Part shown: positions 53,797 to 63,279 of the stretch, in pieces | Position numbering within the stretch: the stretch's first letter is position 1 | How the letters are laid out: every line of letters starts with the position of its first letter | Assembly: GCA_041912595.1 (NCBI GenBank) | Contig: JAYRMR010000001.1 | Location: 62,001 to 126,000, forward strand | Direction: 5' to 3' | Length of the DNA: 64,000 nucleotides | From: Roseateles_B sp041912595 | GTDB lineage: Bacteria > Pseudomonadota > Gammaproteobacteria > Burkholderiales > Burkholderiaceae_C | Notes under the pieces: generated by a model | Seen by the model: only the letters and a program-made list of their open reading frames with translations | Database searches by the model: none | Told to the model about the DNA's origin: nothing | Program-made: the position numbers and the translations under genes

Positions 53797-54311
53797 GCAA
53801 ATTCGTCGAACTGACCATCAACCTGAACGGCGCCGCCAAGGTCATCAAGCTGGAGCTGGATGACGCCAAGGCGCCCATCACCGTCGCCAACTTCCTGAGC
53901 TACGTGAACAAGGGCCACTACGACGGCACGATCTTCCATCGCGTCATCAAGCGCTTCATGATCCAGGGCGGCGGCTTCACGGCCGACATGAGCCAGAAGC
54001 CCACCGACGCCCCGATCCAGAACGAAGCCAACAACGGCCTGAAGAACGCCCAGTACACGATCGCGATGGCCCGCACCAACGCGCCGCACTCGGCCTCGGC
54101 CCAGTTCTTCATCAACGCCATCAACAACGACTTCCTGGACTTCAAGTCCGAGTCGCCCTCGGGCTGGGGCTATGCCGTGTTCGGCAAGGTGGTGGCCGGC
54201 GCCGAGGTGGTGGGCGAGATCGAGAAGGTCCGCACCGGCAACAAGAACGGCCACGGCGATGTGCCCGTCGAGGCCGTCGTGATCGAGAAGGCTGTTGAAG
54301 TCCAGGGCTGA
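53793..54311 (+). CDS. ppiB: cytoplasmic peptidyl-prolyl cis-trans isomerase (cyclophilin)
   Basis: A 172-residue cyclophilin without a signal peptide. It has IFHRVIKRFMIQGGGF, IAMARTNAPHSASAQFFINA and GYAVFGKVVAGAEVV, all typical. It is coupled to ppiA by an ATGA overlap. Its 3' end overlaps the proposed TTG start of lpxH by 17 bases. Confidence 0.94.
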   Translation: MSKFVELTINLNGAAKVIKLELDDAKAPITVANFLSYVNKGHYDGTIFHRVIKRFMIQGGGFTADMSQKPTDAPIQNEANNGLKNAQYTIAMARTNAPHSASAQFFINAINNDFLDFKSESPSGWGYAVFGKVVAGAEVVGEIEKVRTGNKNGHGDVPVEAVVIEKAVEVQG

Positions 54312-55212
54312 GCCCCCGCCCTGCCTGGATGAACTGCCAGGCGAGTGGATCGCCCCGCCGCACTGGCGGGCGATCGACTTCATCTCGGACCTGCACCTGT
54401 CCGAGCAGACCCCCGGCACGCGCGCGGCCCTGGCTCACTACCTGAGCCACACGGCGGCCGACGCCATCTTCCTGCTGGGGGACATCTTCGAGGTCTGGAT
54501 CGGTGACGACGCCCGAGACCAGCCCGACGAGGCCGCACTGCTCGCGCTGCTCCGGCAGGCCAGCACGCGGACGCCCCTCTTCTTCATGGCGGGCAACCGC
54601 GATTTCCTGTTCGGCAGCGCCGCCGCACAGGACGCCGGCCTGACCCGCCTGGCCGACCCCTGCGTGCTGCAGGCCTTCGGGCGGCGCCTCCTGCTGAGCC
54701 ATGGCGACGCCTGGTGCCTGGAGGACCGGGACTACCAGGCCTTCCGCGCCCAGGTGCGCGCGCCCGCCTGGCAGCAGACCTTCCTGGCACAGCCACTGGA
54801 CGAGCGCCGCCGCATTGCTCGAGGCCTCCGCGAGCGCAGCATGGCGCAGAAGGCGGGCGTCGCCGATCGCCCCGAGCTGTGGGCGGACCTCGACGCGGAC
54901 GCCGTGCGCCAGGCCCTGCAGGCGCGCTCCTGCGAGCAGCTGATCCATGGCCACACCCATCGCCCCGCCCGCCACGCGCTCGGCGACGGGCGGCAGCGGG
55001 ACGTGCTCAGCGACTGGGATCTCGACCATCCGCCCCTGCGCGCCGACGTCCTGCGGCTGAGCGCGGCCGGGCTGCAGCGGCTGTCGCTGCCCGAGGCGGA
55101 CCGCCCGCCATCTGCCGTGGCGGATGCCGCCGCTGCCCCAACCGCCCTGCCGACGTCCAGCCCGGCGCCCCAGGCCGAGGGGCCCGACACGCCCGCCGGC
55201 CGACCATGCTGA
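54295..55212 (+). CDS. lpxH: UDP-2,3-diacylglucosamine hydrolase
   Basis: A 305-residue calcineurin-like phosphoesterase that makes lipid X in lipid A synthesis. Metal motifs are FISDLHLS, LGDIFEVWIGDD, AGNRDF, SHGDAWC and GHTHRPA. The start is uncertain: a TTG at 54295 fits, overlapping ppiB by 17 bases, and there is no ATG or GTG before the DLHL motif in this frame. The C-terminal 55 residues are an Ala/Pro-rich tail beyond the usual 240-260 residue length. Confidence 0.9.
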   Translation: MKSRAEPPPCLDELPGEWIAPPHWRAIDFISDLHLSEQTPGTRAALAHYLSHTAADAIFLLGDIFEVWIGDDARDQPDEAALLALLRQASTRTPLFFMAGNRDFLFGSAAAQDAGLTRLADPCVLQAFGRRLLLSHGDAWCLEDRDYQAFRAQVRAPAWQQTFLAQPLDERRRIARGLRERSMAQKAGVADRPELWADLDADAVRQALQARSCEQLIHGHTHRPARHALGDGRQRDVLSDWDLDHPPLRADVLRLSAAGLQRLSLPEADRPPSAVADAAAAPTALPTSSPAPQAEGPDTPAGRPC

Positions 55213-55988
55213 CGCGGCTCCTGCAGTCCTGGCAGGCGCGGCGCGAGCAGCGGCAGCTGGCGCGCCATGCCATCCCCGACAAGCTGTGGGCGCTGACGCT
55301 GGCCCGCTACCCCTTCATCGGCCGCCGCAGCGAGGCGGATCTCGCGTCACTGCGGCGCCTGTGCTCGCTGTTCCTGGCCCGCAAGGAGTTCCACGGTGCC
55401 GGCGGCTTCGAGGTGACGGACGAAGTCGCCGTGGCCGTGGCCGCCCAAGCCTGCCTGCCCATCCTGGCCCTCGGTCTGGCGGCCTACGACGGCTTCGTGG
55501 GCATCGTGATGCATGAATCGGAGGTCGTCGCGCCTCGCGAGGTCATGGACGAGGACGGCGTCGTGCATCACTACGAGGAAGAGCTGGCCGGCGAGGCCAT
55601 GGAAGGCGGGCCCCTGATGCTGGCCTGGAGCGAGTTGCAGCCCGATCCGGCGCTCGGCGCCGGGCCGGTCTACAACGTCGTGATCCATGAGTTCGCCCAT
55701 GTGCTGGACATGGCCAACGGCGCGCCTGACGGCATCCCGCCGCTGCCCACGGCGGCTGCGACCGAGGCCTGGATCGCGGTGATCGACCCCGCCTGGGAGC
55801 GCTTCTGCGAGGCGGTCGATGCCGGCATCGAGACCGTCATCGACCCCTACGGCGCCGAATCCGTCGAGGAGTTCTTCGCTGTGGCCACCGAGGCCTTCTT
55901 CGTCGAGCCGCAGCAGCTGCAGCAGCACGACCCGGCCCTCTACGGCCTCTTTGCCGGCTTCTATCGCCAGGACCCGGCGGCCGGCTGA
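55206..55988 (+). CDS. MtfA-family zinc metallopeptidase (M90)
   Basis: A 260-residue cytoplasmic protein of the MtfA/YeeI family, which in E. coli binds the repressor Mlc and has aminopeptidase activity. The zinc motif is VIHEFAHVLDMANG (HExxH). The family opening IPDKLWALTLARYPFIGRRS and the conserved AWSELQPDP are visible, as is the late ESVEEFFAVATEAFFVEP. The ATG at 55206 overlaps the lpxH stop by seven bases. A 12-bp minisatellite begins 17 bases after the stop. Confidence 0.9.
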   Translation: MLTRLLQSWQARREQRQLARHAIPDKLWALTLARYPFIGRRSEADLASLRRLCSLFLARKEFHGAGGFEVTDEVAVAVAAQACLPILALGLAAYDGFVGIVMHESEVVAPREVMDEDGVVHHYEEELAGEAMEGGPLMLAWSELQPDPALGAGPVYNVVIHEFAHVLDMANGAPDGIPPLPTAAATEAWIAVIDPAWERFCEAVDAGIETVIDPYGAESVEEFFAVATEAFFVEPQQLQQHDPALYGLFAGFYRQDPAAG

Positions 55989-56004
55989 ACGGCACACCGG
56001 GCAT

Positions 56005-56076
56005 GAGGTGGCGCACGAAGTTGGGCAGGAAGTTGGGCAGGAAGTGGGGCAGGAAGCAGCGCAGGAAGCGGGGCAC
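56005..56076. repeat. 12-bp minisatellite, six units
   Basis: Six imperfect 12-base units of the form GAAGTTGGGCAG run head to tail; units 2 and 3 (56017-56040) are identical and the rest differ at one to four positions. It begins 17 bases after the mtfA-like gene stop. In another plus-strand frame it would encode EVGQ repeats, but that frame is not in register with the upstream gene. Confidence 0.8.
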
Positions 56077-56149
56077 TAGGTCAGGCGATGCGCCCGGCGA
56101 GTGGTCATGCGCGACCACTCGGCCCGGGCGGCGGTGCCAGAGGACGCGA

Positions 56150-56428
56150 CTAATCCACGGCGTCCGACGTGCAGACCAGCAGGCGAGCCAGCACGAAGGC
56201 CAGATCGTCGTCCGACAGCACCGCCACTACCTCGCGAGCCGTCTCGAGGGCCTGGGCGATGTTGTGGTCCCCCGCCAGCGCCGAACGCAGATGCTGAAAG
56301 ACGTCGAACGGCAGGGCGTCATAAGCATAGGCCACGCGCAGGACGAGCCGGTCGATACGCGGCGGAACACCGGCTGCCGGCTCGGGCGGCGGCGCCGGCC
56401 CGGGCGCATCGGCGGAGGCGGACGCCAT
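56150..56428 (-). CDS. hypothetical partner of gp16-like regulator
   Basis: A 92-residue protein of unknown function. The first 20 residues are Ala/Pro-rich. The rest is helical: DRLVLRVAYAYDALPFDVFQHLRSAL, then QALETAREVVAVLSDDDLAFVLARLL. No family is recognised. Its ATG at 56428 lies two bases after the stop of the gp16-like gene, so it is very probably translated from the same message. It may be a control protein from the same phage-derived module. Confidence 0.6.
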   Translation of the reverse strand: MASASADAPGPAPPPEPAAGVPPRIDRLVLRVAYAYDALPFDVFQHLRSALAGDHNIAQALETAREVVAVLSDDDLAFVLARLLVCTSDAVD

Positions 56429-56430
56429 GC

Positions 56431-56673
56431 TCAAGGCCCACGCTTCAAGCCAAGCGCCACCGCCACACGGTGCCCCTCCCCATACAGGCCCTTGTTCACC
56501 CCCCGCACCACTTCCGACACCGTGCGGTACTTGAAGCCATGCTGGCGCGCGAACTCGCTCAGGGTGATGCCCTGCATCTGAAGGGTGCGTTTCGCCGCCG
56601 CCGGCGAGGCCTGGTCTTGCAGAAACCGCGTACCGCCTTCCGCGACCAGACCATCCGTTTGTTGATTGCTCAT
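56431..56673 (-). CDS. BcepMu gp16-family phage DNA-binding protein
   Basis: An 80-residue protein whose C-terminal half (ITLSEFARQHGFKYRTVSEV, then VNKGLYGEGHRVAVALGLK) matches the pattern of the BcepMu gp16 family, small phage-associated HTH proteins of transposable and Mu-like phages. In that family the partner order GxxxxxxHxxAVxLGLK is typical. The N-terminal 35 residues are less conserved. Divergent from an S24-type repressor, it looks like the lysogeny-switch side of a phage module. No other phage genes adjoin. Confidence 0.7.
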   Translation of the reverse strand: MSNQQTDGLVAEGGTRFLQDQASPAAAKRTLQMQGITLSEFARQHGFKYRTVSEVVRGVNKGLYGEGHRVAVALGLKRGP

Positions 56674-56712
56674 GATGGTCTCTGATGTCCTGTTGAACTG
56701 CAGCCACTCTAG

Positions 56713-56727
56713 TTTCAACAATTGAAA
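56713..56727. promoter_or_regulatory. AT-rich operator-like inverted repeat
   Basis: TTTCAA-CAA-TTGAAA is a perfect 6/3/6 inverted repeat 40 bases before the gp16-like start. It lies in a markedly AT-rich stretch (56700-56770). It may be an operator for the repressor at 56905 or overlap a promoter of the gp16-like gene. Confidence 0.4.
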
Positions 56728-56854
56728 ATCACATCATCAAAAGTCTTGATTTTGTTTCCATACGTGAGATTGCGGGCCATTCATCCCCTCGATTGATGAC
56801 ATCCGGGACCCCCATATCGTCCGTTTGTGGGCGACCGGCCAGTTAAAAACGGGT

Positions 56855-56870
56855 ACAGTCAATGCACTGT
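56855..56870. promoter_or_regulatory. candidate repressor operator
   Basis: ACAGT (56855-56859) and ACTGT (56866-56870) are inverted arms around a six-base centre, the layout of CI/LexA-like operators. It lies 34 bases before the chosen start of the S24-type repressor, consistent with autoregulation. Confidence 0.4.
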
Positions 56871-56904
56871 GACGCCTCCTCTTGACCCCCAGGATTCCAC
56901 GAAC

Positions 56905-57549
56905 GTGGGCATTGGCGACCGCCTCCGCGCGGAGCGCCAGCGGCTCGGCTATGCCCAGGCCGACTTCGGCGCGGCCGTCGGCGTCAGCAAGACCACGCAG
57001 TTCAACTACGAGGCCGGCGATCGCAGCCCGGATGCCCGCTACCTGCGCAAGGCGGCTGCGCTGGGCATGGACCTCACGCTCGTCATCACGGGGCGCAAGG
57101 ACGACAGCGGCGCCGAGCACTTTGTCCGCGTCCCCGCGCTGCCGGACCGGGCGGCCCGCGGCCCGGCCTCCGCCAAGGAAGAGGCCGCCGCCTACGAGAC
57201 CGGCCAAGAGGTCAGTGGGCTGTGCTTCGGCAAGGACTGGCTGGCCTCGCGTCAGCTGGACGTCGGCAAGCTGACGGTCGTGACGGTGCGGGGTTCGGCC
57301 ATGGAAGGCATGCTGTCCGACGGGGACCAGGTGCTGGTCGACCAGCAGGACATCGCGCCCCGCAGCGGCTTCGCCTATGCCCTGCGCCAGGGCGAGGAAC
57401 TGCTGGTGCGCTACTGCCAGATGCTGCCGGGGCGCGTGCTGCGGGTGAGCAGCGCCAATCCGGCCTTCGCGGCCTACGACGTGGATCTGTCCACCGCCAC
57501 CGACCTCGAGGTCATCGGTCGCGTGGTGGCGTCCGTCCACAAATGGTGA
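56905..57549 (+). CDS. S24-fold XRE-family repressor, catalytically degenerate
   Basis: A 214-residue CI-like regulator. An N-terminal XRE helix-turn-helix (IGDRLRAERQRLGYAQADFGAAVGVSKTTQFNYEAG) is followed by an S24/LexA-like C-terminal domain. There, the usual GDSME is GSAMEG, so the catalytic Ser is Ala, and the usual VKRL Lys is Arg in LLVRYC. Self-cleavage is therefore unlikely. The GTG at 56905 is chosen because AGGA lies 10 bases upstream and the HTH begins there. GTGs at 56869 and 56827 are possible longer starts. It is divergent from the gp16-like pair. Confidence 0.75.
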   Translation: MGIGDRLRAERQRLGYAQADFGAAVGVSKTTQFNYEAGDRSPDARYLRKAAALGMDLTLVITGRKDDSGAEHFVRVPALPDRAARGPASAKEEAAAYETGQEVSGLCFGKDWLASRQLDVGKLTVVTVRGSAMEGMLSDGDQVLVDQQDIAPRSGFAYALRQGEELLVRYCQMLPGRVLRVSSANPAFAAYDVDLSTATDLEVIGRVVASVHKW

Positions 57550-57570
57550 GCCGCGCCAGGCGGCGCCCAT

Positions 57571-57596
57571 GAAAAACGCGCCCCTCGGGGCGCGTT
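57571..57596 (-). terminator. intrinsic terminator of clpA
   Basis: On the minus strand AACGCGCCCC pairs with GGGGCGCGTT, followed by TTTTTC. It lies 31 bases beyond the clpA stop. It also sits just after the repressor gene stop on the plus strand and may serve both. Confidence 0.85.
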
Positions 57597-57626
57597 GGCA
57601 AGGAGCACCGGGGCTCGCGTCGAGCG

Positions 57627-59956
<2,330 letters not shown>

Positions 59957-59960
<4 letters not shown>

Positions 59961-60325
59961 GCGGCCTCCATAATGCACTGCAAGGGATGGCCGGCACGCC
60001 GGGAGGCGGCCAGCACCAGTTCGACCTTGGTCGCGGCTACATCCTTGGTGAAGACACCGCAGACGCCGCGCCCTTCGTGATGGATCTTGAGCATGATCTG
60101 GGTGGCCGTGTCCAGGTCATGGCGGAAGAACTCCTGCAACACCATCACGACAAACTCCATCGGGGTGAAATCGTCGTTGAGCAGCAGCACCTGGTACAGG
60201 CGCGGGGGCTCGGTTTTCTGGGGAACGCGCTCGAGGATGACGGTCCCGTCCGCATCGTCACGGCCCGGCACCGCGCCGGGCGGCTGGCCCGGCGGCACAG
60301 GGGGCTGGTTGGGAAGATCTGGCAT
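59957..60325 (-). CDS. clpS: ATP-dependent Clp protease adaptor ClpS
   Basis: A 122-residue N-end-rule adaptor that delivers substrates to ClpA. The core has LLNDDFTPMEFVVMVLQEFF and the substrate-pocket residues around MLKIHHEGRGVCGVF. The N-terminal 35 residues are Pro-rich and flexible. No Shine-Dalgarno is visible before the ATG at 60325, and a TAGAAT box lies only 6 bases upstream, suggesting a leaderless message. It overlaps clpA by four bases. Confidence 0.95.
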
Positions 60326-60331
60326 GGACCG

Positions 60332-60337
60332 ATTCTA
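60332..60337 (-). promoter_or_regulatory. candidate clpS promoter (-10)
   Basis: TAGAAT on the minus strand, preceded by TA to give TATAGAAT, ends 6 bases before the clpS ATG. Transcription would start at about the A of the ATG. No convincing -35 is seen, which is a weakness. Confidence 0.35.
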
Positions 60338-60547
60338 TAGAGAGGCACATGGCCTCACATGGCGCTGGCTTGATCATGATTCAAGGACGGGGGCTTGAAA
60401 AAGTGATCTGCAGGGCGCGGTGCGGCCATATTCGCGCCATATGCCACGCCGACCTCCGTTTCCGTGCGGCCGCGGCACGACCCCGCAAGGTCTGACAGGT
60501 GGGCGTGGCCCCCGGCGGCACATCCGCACCTCGGGGGAGGCCCCGAA

Positions 60548-60577
60548 TTGACACAAAGGCGACAGAGCTTTGAGAAT
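60548..60577 (+). promoter_or_regulatory. sigma-70 promoter of the cold-shock gene
   Basis: TTGACA (60548-60553), an 18-base spacer and GAGAAT (60572-60577). The -35 is perfect and the -10 matches four of six. The start would be near 60584, giving about a 31-base leader before the ATG at 60615. The region upstream (60326-60547) shows nothing else recognisable. Confidence 0.55.
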
Positions 60578-60614
60578 CCGCCTCGGTGCGTTAGACACCG
60601 GGATGGAGAAGGAA

Positions 60615-60839
60615 ATGCAACAAGGAACCGTGAAGTGGTTCAACGATGCCAAGGGTTTTGGCTTCATTGAACCGGAGCAAGGCGGCGAAGACGTGTTCGC
60701 CCATTTTTCGGCGATCCAGATGGAGGGTTTCCGGACCCTCAAGCAGGGCAGCAAGGTCAGCTTCGAGCTGGTGGCCGGCCCCAAGGGCCAGCTGGCCCAG
60801 AACATCACGCCGATCGGCGGTGAAGTCGCCCTCAGCTGA
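60615..60839 (+). CDS. cold-shock-domain protein (CspA family)
   Basis: A 74-residue single-stranded nucleic-acid-binding protein of the CspA family. It begins MQQGTVKWFNDAKGFGFI, with RNP1 in KGFGFI and RNP2 in VFAHF. GGAG-AAGGA precedes the ATG. An in-frame ATG at 60604 would add MEKE but has no ribosome site. A long stem-loop follows at 60859. Confidence 0.95.
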   Translation: MQQGTVKWFNDAKGFGFIEPEQGGEDVFAHFSAIQMEGFRTLKQGSKVSFELVAGPKGQLAQNITPIGGEVALS

Positions 60840-60858
60840 CCCCCACATCAGCCCCTAG

Positions 60859-60905
60859 GCGCCTGCAGTGCGCCCCTGTCATCAGGGGTGTGTTGCAGGC
60901 GTTTG
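60859..60905 (+). terminator. 19-bp stem-loop after the cold-shock gene
   Basis: The arms at 60860-60878 and 60883-60901 pair over 19 positions in RNA when G-U pairs are counted, with a UCAU loop (60879-60882). The outer CGCCTGCA/TGCAGGCG and inner CCCCTG/CAGGGG blocks are exact. TTTG follows, a short T-run, so it may terminate or stabilise the mRNA. Confidence 0.6.
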
Positions 60906-61021
60906 TCATTGGAGCCAGGCGCGGCGCGATGCGTGTTGATGAACGCATCCAGCGCCCGCATGTGCGCGAGCCCTCCCCTTCCGCCAGCCGGGCCGGTGAC
61001 GAGTCCGGCACAGGCTCAGGC

Positions 61022-61048
61022 AAAGAAAAAGGCACCCGAAGGTGCCTT
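61022..61048 (-). terminator. intrinsic terminator of icd
   Basis: On the minus strand AAGGCACC pairs with GGTGCCTT around TTCG, followed by TTTTCTTTG. It lies 32 bases beyond the icd stop. Confidence 0.85.
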
Positions 61049-61079
61049 GTCATGCGGGATGCGGCTCACGCCGCAGCCT

Positions 61080-62333
61080 TCACATGTGGTCGATCATGAC
61101 TTGACCGAAACCGGAGCACGACACTTGCGTGGCGCCGTCCAGCAGGCGGGCGAAGTCATAGGTGACCTTCTTGCTCAGGATGGACTTTTCCATCGACGAG
61201 ATGATCAGGTCAGCGGCTTCCAGCCAGCCCATGTGACGCAGCATCATTTCGGCGGACAGGATCTCGGAACCGGGGTTCACGTAGTCCTTGCCAGCGTACT
61301 TCGGCGCGGTGCCGTGGGTGGCTTCGAACATGGCGACGGAGTCGCTCAGGTTCGCGCCGGGGGCGATGCCGATGCCGCCGACCTGGGCTGCCAGGGCGTC
61401 AGACACGTAGTCGCCGTTCAGGTTCAGCGTGGCGATCACGGAGTACTCGGCCGGGCGCAGCAGGATCTGCTGCAGGAAGGCGTCGGCGATGGAGTCCTTG
61501 ACCACGATGTCCTTGCCGGTCTTCGGGTTCTTGAACTTGCACCACGGGCCGCCGTCGATCAGCTCGGCGCCGAACTCGGTCTGGGCCAGGGCGTAGGCCC
61601 AGTCACGGAAGCCGCCTTCGGTGAACTTCATGATGTTGCCCTTGTGCACGATGGTCACGCTGGGCTTGTCATTGTCGATGGCGTACTGGATGGCCTTGCG
61701 CACCAGGCGCTCGGTGCCTTCCTTCGACACGGGCTTGATGCCGATGCCGGAGGTTTCCGGGAAGCGGATCTTCTTGACGCCGAACTCGGTCTGCAGGAAG
61801 TTGATCAGCTTCTTGGCCTTGTCGCTCTGGGCCTCGAACTCGATGCCGGCGTAGATGTCTTCCGAGTTCTCACGGAAGATGACCATGTCGGTCTTGTGCG
61901 GTTCCTTCACGGGGGAAGGCACGCCCTTGAAGTAGCGCACCGGGCGCAGGCAGACGTAGAGGTCCAGTTCCTGACGCAGGGCCACGTTCAGCGAACGGAT
62001 GCCACCGCCCACGGGCGTGGTCAGCGGGCCCTTGATGGACACCACGTAGTCCTTCAGGACCTGCAGGGTCTCTTCGGGCAGCCAGACGTCGGGGCCGTAG
62101 ACCTTGGTCGACTTCTCGCCGGCGTAGATCTCCATCCAGTGGATCTTCTTCTTGCCGCCGTAGGCCTTGGCCACGGCAGCGTCGACGACCTTGATCATCA
62201 CGGGCGTGATGTCAAACCCCGTGCCGTCGCCCTCGATGTAGGGAATGATCGGCTGGTCGGGCACATTCAGGGAGAAGTCGGCGTTGACCGTGATCTTCTG
62301 CCCGCCTTCGGGCACCTTGATGTGTTGGTACAT
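61080..62333 (-). CDS. icd: NADP-dependent isocitrate dehydrogenase
   Basis: A 417-residue TCA-cycle enzyme that oxidises isocitrate to 2-oxoglutarate. It has IPYIEGDGTG, the substrate Ser region VGGGIRSLNVALRQ, LDLYVCLRPVRY, RENSEDIYAGIEF, the Lys in HKGNIMKFTEG, and the NADP-specific GTAPKYAG with Lys and Tyr downstream. The length matches the E. coli-type enzyme. A TAGAAT box is about 62 bases upstream. It is isolated by its own terminator. Confidence 0.96.
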   Translation of the reverse strand: MYQHIKVPEGGQKITVNADFSLNVPDQPIIPYIEGDGTGFDITPVMIKVVDAAVAKAYGGKKKIHWMEIYAGEKSTKVYGPDVWLPEETLQVLKDYVVSIKGPLTTPVGGGIRSLNVALRQELDLYVCLRPVRYFKGVPSPVKEPHKTDMVIFRENSEDIYAGIEFEAQSDKAKKLINFLQTEFGVKKIRFPETSGIGIKPVSKEGTERLVRKAIQYAIDNDKPSVTIVHKGNIMKFTEGGFRDWAYALAQTEFGAELIDGGPWCKFKNPKTGKDIVVKDSIADAFLQQILLRPAEYSVIATLNLNGDYVSDALAAQVGGIGIAPGANLSDSVAMFEATHGTAPKYAGKDYVNPGSEILSAEMMLRHMGWLEAADLIISSMEKSILSKKVTYDFARLLDGATQVSCSGFGQVMIDHM

Positions 62334-62394
62334 GTGTAGTCGTCTCCGCTAGTCGCGAGGTTGGTTGCGGCGGGGTGCCGCCATAAAGAAATCG

Positions 62395-62400
62395 ATTCTA
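62395..62400 (-). promoter_or_regulatory. candidate icd promoter (-10)
   Basis: TAGAAT on the minus strand within GCATAGAATCG, about 62 bases before the icd ATG. No clear -35 is found at 16-18 bases, so confidence is low. Confidence 0.3.
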
Positions 62401-62521
62401 TGCCAGCAGAGCTTTCACGGGCCTGATACGACGACCCGTCTGGCGTTTCAATGCGGTTTCACCCGCGGTCGTCGCCCGCGGCGGGCGATGCCGGGCGGCA
62501 CTCGGGGGCATGTCCGGGCCT

Positions 62522-63241
62522 TCAGGCGCAATACGCCTGGATCTGCGCCCAGACGCCGTGCCCGAGCGCCCAGCCGGCGCTCAGCACCAGACCCAGCCCG
62601 CCCAGGCGCGTGGCCCAGCGCATGCCGCGCCCCTCCTCCACCGAGCCCAGGCCGAGCAGCTTCCACAGGAGGGCCGGCCCGACGGCCAGGCCGAGGCCGG
62701 AACTGAGCGCGAAGGCGCCCATCACGGCGGCACCGCCCGCGGCACCGTTCGCGAGCGCCGCCAGGAGCAGCGCCGACTGCAACAGGCCACAGGGCCAGGC
62801 GACCCAGCCGAGCCCCGCCAGCAGCGAGCGCCAGCGCGGACGGCGCGGCACACTCAGCGCCGGCCCGCCGGCCGCGAGCGCGGTCACGTCGATCGCGCTG
62901 TCACGGCTGCCCTCGCGCCCGAGGGCCGAGAGCCAAGCCGGCTGGCGCGCCTTCCACAGCAGGTAGAGCCCCAGGCCCAGCGCGCCCAGATGCAGCAGCA
63001 GCCACAGCGGGCGCAGCCAGGCCACGGTCTGGCCCCAGTGCGCCATGAGGGAGACGCTGGAGGCGGCCACCGCCCCTGCCGCGGCGTAGCTGAGCAGGCG
63101 CCCCGCCTGGAAGCTGAGGTGGGCGACGCTGCGCGGCGAGCCCTCGCTGAGCGCGGCGCAGGGCGCGCCGCACATGACGGCGCAGTGCGGGGTTCCTGCC
63201 AGGCCCATGAGGAGGGCCGAGCCGACGAGCGCTGCTTCCAT
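62522..63241 (-). CDS. SafE/TauE-like membrane protein near hemN
   Basis: A 239-residue membrane protein of the sulfite exporter TauE/SafE-like group found beside cytochrome cbb3 assembly genes. The N terminus LMGLAGTPHCAVMCGAPCAAL holds a conserved Cys-His-Cys patch that may bind copper or other metal. Six hydrophobic segments are visible, including LLSYAAAGAVAASSVSLM, LLLHLGALGLGLYLLW and VMGAFALSSGLGLAVGPALLW. WVAWPCGLLQSALLLAAL echoes the N-terminal pattern. The ATG at 63241 is preferred over an upstream TTG at 63250. Confidence 0.8.
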   Translation of the reverse strand: MEAALVGSALLMGLAGTPHCAVMCGAPCAALSEGSPRSVAHLSFQAGRLLSYAAAGAVAASSVSLMAHWGQTVAWLRPLWLLLHLGALGLGLYLLWKARQPAWLSALGREGSRDSAIDVTALAAGGPALSVPRRPRWRSLLAGLGWVAWPCGLLQSALLLAALANGAAGGAAVMGAFALSSGLGLAVGPALLWKLLGLGSVEEGRGMRWATRLGGLGLVLSAGWALGHGVWAQIQAYCA

Positions 63242-63279
63242 GGACGGCAATGATGCGCGAAAGTCGGTCGCCTGGCGCG

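Noticed and set aside
55819..56079. MtfA-like protein extended by EVGQ repeats
   Set aside because: The repeat frame is not in register with the MtfA frame, which ends in a normal stop at 55988.
56150..57549. A complete prophage or integrative element
   Set aside because: No integrase, transposase, attachment repeat or structural gene is present; flanking genes are core.
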